Shown here piece by piece: positions 60,531-64,000 of a stretch of 64,000 nucleotides of DNA (within the stretch, counting starts at the first letter, position 1; the number at the start of each line of letters is the position of its first letter). The stretch comes from Pectobacterium carotovorum. GTDB lineage: Bacteria > Pseudomonadota > Gammaproteobacteria > Enterobacterales > Enterobacteriaceae. The stretch lies in the NCBI RefSeq assembly GCF_033898505.1, contig NZ_JAXAFK010000005.1, forward strand, positions 124,001 through 188,000, written 5' to 3'. The notes beneath the pieces were generated by a model. It was not told the origin of the DNA. It worked only from the letters and a program-made list of their open reading frames with translations, and searched no databases. The position numbers and the translations under genes were made by a program.

Positions 60531-60941
60531 TTATTCCTGATCGCTGTATTTAAATTTAATCAGATCGCGTCGCTCTTTTTTATCAGGGCGGCGATCGGGA
60601 TGTGGCATCGTTAGCGCATTCATTTTCCGCGCCTGCGCCAGCTTTTCTCGTTTCTCAATACTTTCGGTCGTTTCCTGATACAACGCCTGCGCCTCTGTCG
60701 CGCTTCTGCGCTGGCCGCTGACGGCCAAAATGACCACGGTGCGTTCGTCATTGCCCTGACGCAGTTTAACCTCGGCATTCAGTTCGACCTGTTTGCTCGG
60801 CTTACCGCGTTGCCCGTTATAGTGCACTTTGCCGCCGTCGATCATTTCGCGGGCAATGGCCCGGGTTTTATAGAAACGGGCGGCCCAGAGCCATTTATCC
60901 AGACGAACGGCGTCGTCGGCCTGCTCGGTAGCTTTCACCAT
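60531..60941 (-). CDS. hslR: ribosome-associated heat shock protein Hsp15
   Basis: S4-domain RNA-binding protein that binds stalled 50S subunits carrying nascent chains and helps recycle them. The 136 residues include the S4 core VRLDKWLWAARFYKTRAIAREMIDGGKVHYNGQRGKPSKQVELNAEVKLRQG and a basic C-terminal helix (MPHPDRRPDKKERRDLIKFKY), closely matching E. coli. AAGGGGATTT precedes the ATG. The dispersed repeat copy C lies between this gene and yrfG. Confidence 0.97.
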   Translation of the reverse strand: MVKATEQADDAVRLDKWLWAARFYKTRAIAREMIDGGKVHYNGQRGKPSKQVELNAEVKLRQGNDERTVVILAVSGQRRSATEAQALYQETTESIEKREKLAQARKMNALTMPHPDRRPDKKERRDLIKFKYSDQE

Positions 60942-60961
60942 AAATCCCCTTGATTACCCTA

Positions 60962-61045
60962 ATGCCGATCGTTTAAGGATCGAGATACTGGGGCGACCGC
61001 AGCGCGAGGCATCCCTACGGGAACCTCATCACCGTATTTCCCCCT
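60962..61045 (+). repeat. 84-bp dispersed intergenic element, copy C
   Basis: Third copy of the element at 20075 and 34468. Lead ATGCCGATCGTTTAAGGATCG folds as CGATC/GATCG, and GAGG...CCTC forms the core hairpin. The outer arms pair less well in this copy. It lies antisense within the intergenic gap of the minus-strand yrfG-hslR pair. Confidence 0.87.
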
Positions 61046-61057
61046 CAGGCCACTGAA

Positions 61058-61744
61058 TTACCCGGCGTTAACGGAGTGACGCAGAGCGGGTAGCAGCGCA
61101 AGATAGTCGTTCATTGACGGATGTTGCAGGAATGCCTTTTCCTGCTGGCCGGAATCTGGATTACGCACGCCCAGACAGTAATGGATACCGAACGTTTTCG
61201 CGGCATCCAGAATCGGTTCGCTGTCATCCACGAATAATGTTCTGGCAGGGTCGAAACCGGTTTGCTGCTGTACGGCCTGCCACAAGCGCTGATTCTCTTT
61301 CGGATATCCATAAGTATGGGTGGAAAGCAATAAATCAAGGTGCTGATCCAGCCCGGTGTGTTCGATTTTTACCGCCAGACTGTGTGGATGGGCGTTGGTC
61401 AGCAGAATGGTCTCTTTACCGCATTCGCGCAGCGCTGCTAAAAACGGCGTCGTGTCATCGCGCAGCCGGGCACGAGTGCCGATATCCGTCGTCATTTGAT
61501 AGATATCCAGATCCAGACGTTCTGACCAGTAATCGAAACAGTACCAGTTTAGCGTGTGCTGAACGGCCTGATACTCTTGTTCGATCAGCTGGTGTGCCTT
61601 CTCAAGGCTGATATGGCGTTTTTCACTGAGCGACTGCGGCACCAGTTGAAGCCAGAAATAGCTGTCAAACGCCAGATCGAGCAGCGTGCCATCCATATCC
61701 AGTATCACGGTGTCGATGTCATGCCAGTTAACGTGGGGATTCAT
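61058..61744 (-). CDS. yrfG: HAD-family GMP/IMP nucleotidase YrfG
   Basis: The 228-residue haloacid-dehalogenase-type phosphatase has motif I DTVILDMDGTLLDLAFD, motif II ILLTNAHPHSLAVKIEHTGL, motif III Lys (GYPKENQRLW) and motif IV LFVDDSEPILDAAKTFGI. The E. coli homolog hydrolyses GMP and IMP. The start at 61744 (MNPHVNWHDID) follows GGAG; 20 upstream codons are open but reach into the igaA spacer. Operon with hslR and hslO, as in E. coli. Confidence 0.94.
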   Translation of the reverse strand: MNPHVNWHDIDTVILDMDGTLLDLAFDSYFWLQLVPQSLSEKRHISLEKAHQLIEQEYQAVQHTLNWYCFDYWSERLDLDIYQMTTDIGTRARLRDDTTPFLAALRECGKETILLTNAHPHSLAVKIEHTGLDQHLDLLLSTHTYGYPKENQRLWQAVQQQTGFDPARTLFVDDSEPILDAAKTFGIHYCLGVRNPDSGQQEKAFLQHPSMNDYLALLPALRHSVNAG

Positions 61745-61862
61745 AACGACTCCAGATGTCGCGCCGTGCCATAGGGATGATGAAGCAGGAGACGCGCAGT
61801 GCAATAGTGACGGGAAACCGATTCCGCTAGGTTAGCATAACCGCAAAACGGGCACGATGCCG

Positions 61863-64000
61863 TTAGCGGGGGAGCAGGGGGCGATTGTCCGGGAACGCAT
61901 TCGTCATCATGTTGAACCGAGAAGCGTAATAGCGCTGAATGTCGGCCACTCGTTTCTGGCTTTTACGCATTTTAATGCCGGTCAGAACCGCATTGACGAT
62001 AAACGTTGCAGAAAACAGCAGTAGCAGCAGGCAACTGCCGAGGTAGCGCCAGACGGTAATGACGTCGGGTTCGCTGTGCAGGTTGATGTGCTGCGTCCCG
62101 TTGGCATCGGTGCTGAGCTGTGTGATCACGCCCGTGGCATTAAACGGCGTATGCAACAGCATTGCAGAAAGCCGCTGGAGTTCCTGCCACTGGTCCGACG
62201 GGCGGTACTCATTGAGCGGCATCGGAGGGAGCGGGTGGTTAACAAACTGTCGTCCTTCATCGCTGCGAATCAGAAATCCACCCGGCGGTGGGCTGTTCAG
62301 CGAGTCTGCTGCGTTATTGATTTCCTGATAGAAGAATTGATCGGTAGAACTGTTGACCAGGGATTCCAGCGTTTCTGCGCTGACGGCGGGCAGCACCACA
62401 TTCATGCCTTTCAGCGTGCCGGAGTTGGCGTCTTTGACCAGCGTATTCCAGTTTTTGACGTCGCTCAGATTCACCAGCGCATTTTTCAGGCGGGAGCAAT
62501 CGTTTTCCTGCCTACACAAATCTTGTGTTCTCAGAACCACATCAGCGAAGTTTTTCATCAAAATCAGCCCTGATTTCTGGATCGTGGACGCTAGCTGAGA
62601 ATTAACCTGACCTTCTTTTTCCGCCTGCGGATGGAGTTGACTGTTGACGGATTTCAGCAAGGCAGAAGCTTTTTCAATCGTCTCGGATTCCGGTAAGGGC
62701 AACGGTGCGGCTTGATTCCAGTAAATGGCGGAGCAGTCGAACGGGCTGAACGCGTAGGACGACGGCGCGGAAACCGGATGAATGCCTGCGGGCACATAGC
62801 ACATACCGCTGCCACGCACCGCCAGCGTGTCACCAATGCGGAGCTGGGCCTTTTCCAGATCGCTGACCTGCGTGACCTGAATGCGCTGCGCACCCTGAAG
62901 CCAGGCCAGGCTGAGCTTTAGCGGCAGTTCAAGCTGCACGTTAGTGACGAGTAAAATCAGGCTGAGCAGTGAACCAACGGCCAGCAGCAGATTTCGGCCC
63001 CAGCGCTGTAGCGGGAAATTTTTCACTTCATCGTGCAGTGAAAGGTGTTCCCCCTGACGGATTACCTGTCGGTTGAGATAGATATCGACATCCGTTTTTC
63101 TACCCAGATCCTGTGTGATGTAGGGTTGCCAGTGAGGCGGGTAAATCAGATCGATATTACCGAGCGAGATATTGCCGAGCGGCCCCTGATTGGATTCGCC
63201 AAACAGACCCAAGCCTTGCGGCGTGCCGTGAAGGCAGTGCACATCCTGCAGTTCCTGAGCGGACGGTGAGCGAAAGAGCTGCCACAGGCTCCAGCCTGCT
63301 AATAAGGATGCGGTGCCGATCAGCCAGGGGAGCAGGGCGATAGGGCTATTCAGGCTGATGAACAAGAGCAGAAAAGACAGGCAGAGCACCGCCGTTTCCT
63401 TCAAACCCCCTGAGTGATGCATGGCGTGTTCTTCACGTGTTTCCTTACGGATAGTGACTAACTCGGCATGCTCACTGCCTTCCTGACGGATGGAGGCATT
63501 CGGGACAGGTATTTCGCTCGGTAGCGGGGCCAGCGGCCGGTCGTCAAGGCACTCGGTCAGCGAGTGGCCGTTCAGGGAAATAACCAGCGGGATCGATCGT
63601 GTTTTTATCAGTTCGACGGTGTTGTTTTCAGTAATGAACTGTTCCCAACTGGGTGGAAGATGGATTTCTTGTGTATCAATGTAGTAGCGCCACTTATTCT
63701 GAGCATCGGTGCTCAGGCCATAGCGTGTAATCGTATGGGTGATGGGATAAACCCGATTACTTTGCAGGGAACGCGGCAGTTTTGGCTGCGCATTCGGGGT
63801 ATCAAGCGGCGTAGTTTGCTGGCTGTTTTCCTGAGCCAGATAACGCTCCACGGCGATGCGTTCATCTTCAGTGAGCCGTCGGGGAAGCGATTGCGAAACG
63901 GGTAATGGCGGAGTGGATAAGAAACGACGGCGCAGTCGGTAGCCAATAACACCTCCGATCGCGATCAGACAGGCAAGCAATATCGCCAATAAGGTAAATA
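61863..64000 (-). CDS. igaA: IgaA family membrane regulator of the Rcs phosphorelay (5' end cut)
   Basis: Inner-membrane protein (YrfF in E. coli) that restrains Rcs signalling and is essential in several enterobacteria. More than 710 residues are visible and the frame remains open at the window edge, where the first helix (LLAILLACLIAIGGVIGY) begins; the true start is probably a few codons beyond 64000. Membrane segments lie near the N-terminus, around 205-240 and 335-355, and near 650-670. Conserved blocks include YPITHTITRYGLSTDAQNKWRYYIDTQEIHLPP and the periplasmic GTGMCY-like Cys pair (SGMCYVPAG, FDCSAIYWN). Confidence 0.94.
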   Translation of the reverse strand, partial: FTLLAILLACLIAIGGVIGYRLRRRFLSTPPLPVSQSLPRRLTEDERIAVERYLAQENSQQTTPLDTPNAQPKLPRSLQSNRVYPITHTITRYGLSTDAQNKWRYYIDTQEIHLPPSWEQFITENNTVELIKTRSIPLVISLNGHSLTECLDDRPLAPLPSEIPVPNASIRQEGSEHAELVTIRKETREEHAMHHSGGLKETAVLCLSFLLLFISLNSPIALLPWLIGTASLLAGWSLWQLFRSPSAQELQDVHCLHGTPQGLGLFGESNQGPLGNISLGNIDLIYPPHWQPYITQDLGRKTDVDIYLNRQVIRQGEHLSLHDEVKNFPLQRWGRNLLLAVGSLLSLILLVTNVQLELPLKLSLAWLQGAQRIQVTQVSDLEKAQLRIGDTLAVRGSGMCYVPAGIHPVSAPSSYAFSPFDCSAIYWNQAAPLPLPESETIEKASALLKSVNSQLHPQAEKEGQVNSQLASTIQKSGLILMKNFADVVLRTQDLCRQENDCSRLKNALVNLSDVKNWNTLVKDANSGTLKGMNVVLPAVSAETLESLVNSSTDQFFYQEINNAADSLNSPPPGGFLIRSDEGRQFVNHPLPPMPLNEYRPSDQWQELQRLSAMLLHTPFNATGVITQLSTDANGTQHINLHSEPDVITVWRYLGSCLLLLLFSATFIVNAVLTGIKMRKSQKRVADIQRYYASRFNMMTNAFPDNRPLLPR

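Overview
The window reads as the chromosome of an enterobacterium of the soft-rot group, most likely Pectobacterium (inference). Almost every housekeeping protein aligns closely with its E. coli counterpart, and blocks of E. coli gene order are kept: glg-glpD-glpEGR-malPQ, nfuA-gntX-bioH, ompR-envZ-pckA-hslO-hslR-yrfG-igaA. Between these blocks lie plant-associated or accessory genes: kduI/kdgT for pectin breakdown, a KdgR-type box, a periplasmic asparaginase, an ornithine-lipid acyltransferase and a carboxylate siderophore locus. No rRNA, tRNA, IS element or CRISPR array was seen.

Layout. 1-8720: glycogen operon glgB(partial)-glgX-glgC-glgA-glgP, closed by a strong bidirectional terminator. 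8758-17766: glycerol-3-phosphate and maltodextrin genes; glpD (minus), a VOC-fold protein (minus), then glpE-glpG-glpR-malP-malQ on the plus strand with no malT between glpR and malP. 17794-19988: nfuA, gntX and bioH. 20366-25329: a lone acrD RND pump, a LysE/RhtB exporter and a GlxA-type regulator. 25464-29805: a secreted alkaline phosphatase followed by a small periplasmic CxxC protein, an ABC ATPase and an FtsX-like permease with a very histidine-rich loop, which looks like a metal-linked module. 29943-34212: L-asparaginase II, kduI, kdgT and an IclR-family regulator. 34560-42948: tex, a citrate synthase paralog lacking a conserved active-site histidine, a chemoreceptor, an OlsF-like acyltransferase with a Pho-box-like site, and greB.

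43029-54928 is the most interesting region. It holds a divergent CitE-like lyase and a plus-strand series: one NRPS-independent (IucA/IucC) siderophore synthetase, a TonB receptor, a PLP decarboxylase, an SbnA-like diaminopropionate synthase, an opine-dehydrogenase-family enzyme, an MFS exporter, a periplasmic binding protein and a minimal SbnI-like ParB/serine-kinase protein. Together they suggest a staphyloferrin-B-like or rhizoferrin-like citrate/diamine siderophore made with one synthetase rather than three, and with an opine dehydrogenase in place of SbnB. The locus lies between greB and ompR, which are neighbours in E. coli, and greB is flipped relative to tex.

55261-64000: ompR-envZ, pckA, the hslO-hslR-yrfG group and igaA, which runs off the window end. 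An 84-85 bp dispersed intergenic element with paired arms occurs three times (20075, 34468 on the minus strand, 60962).
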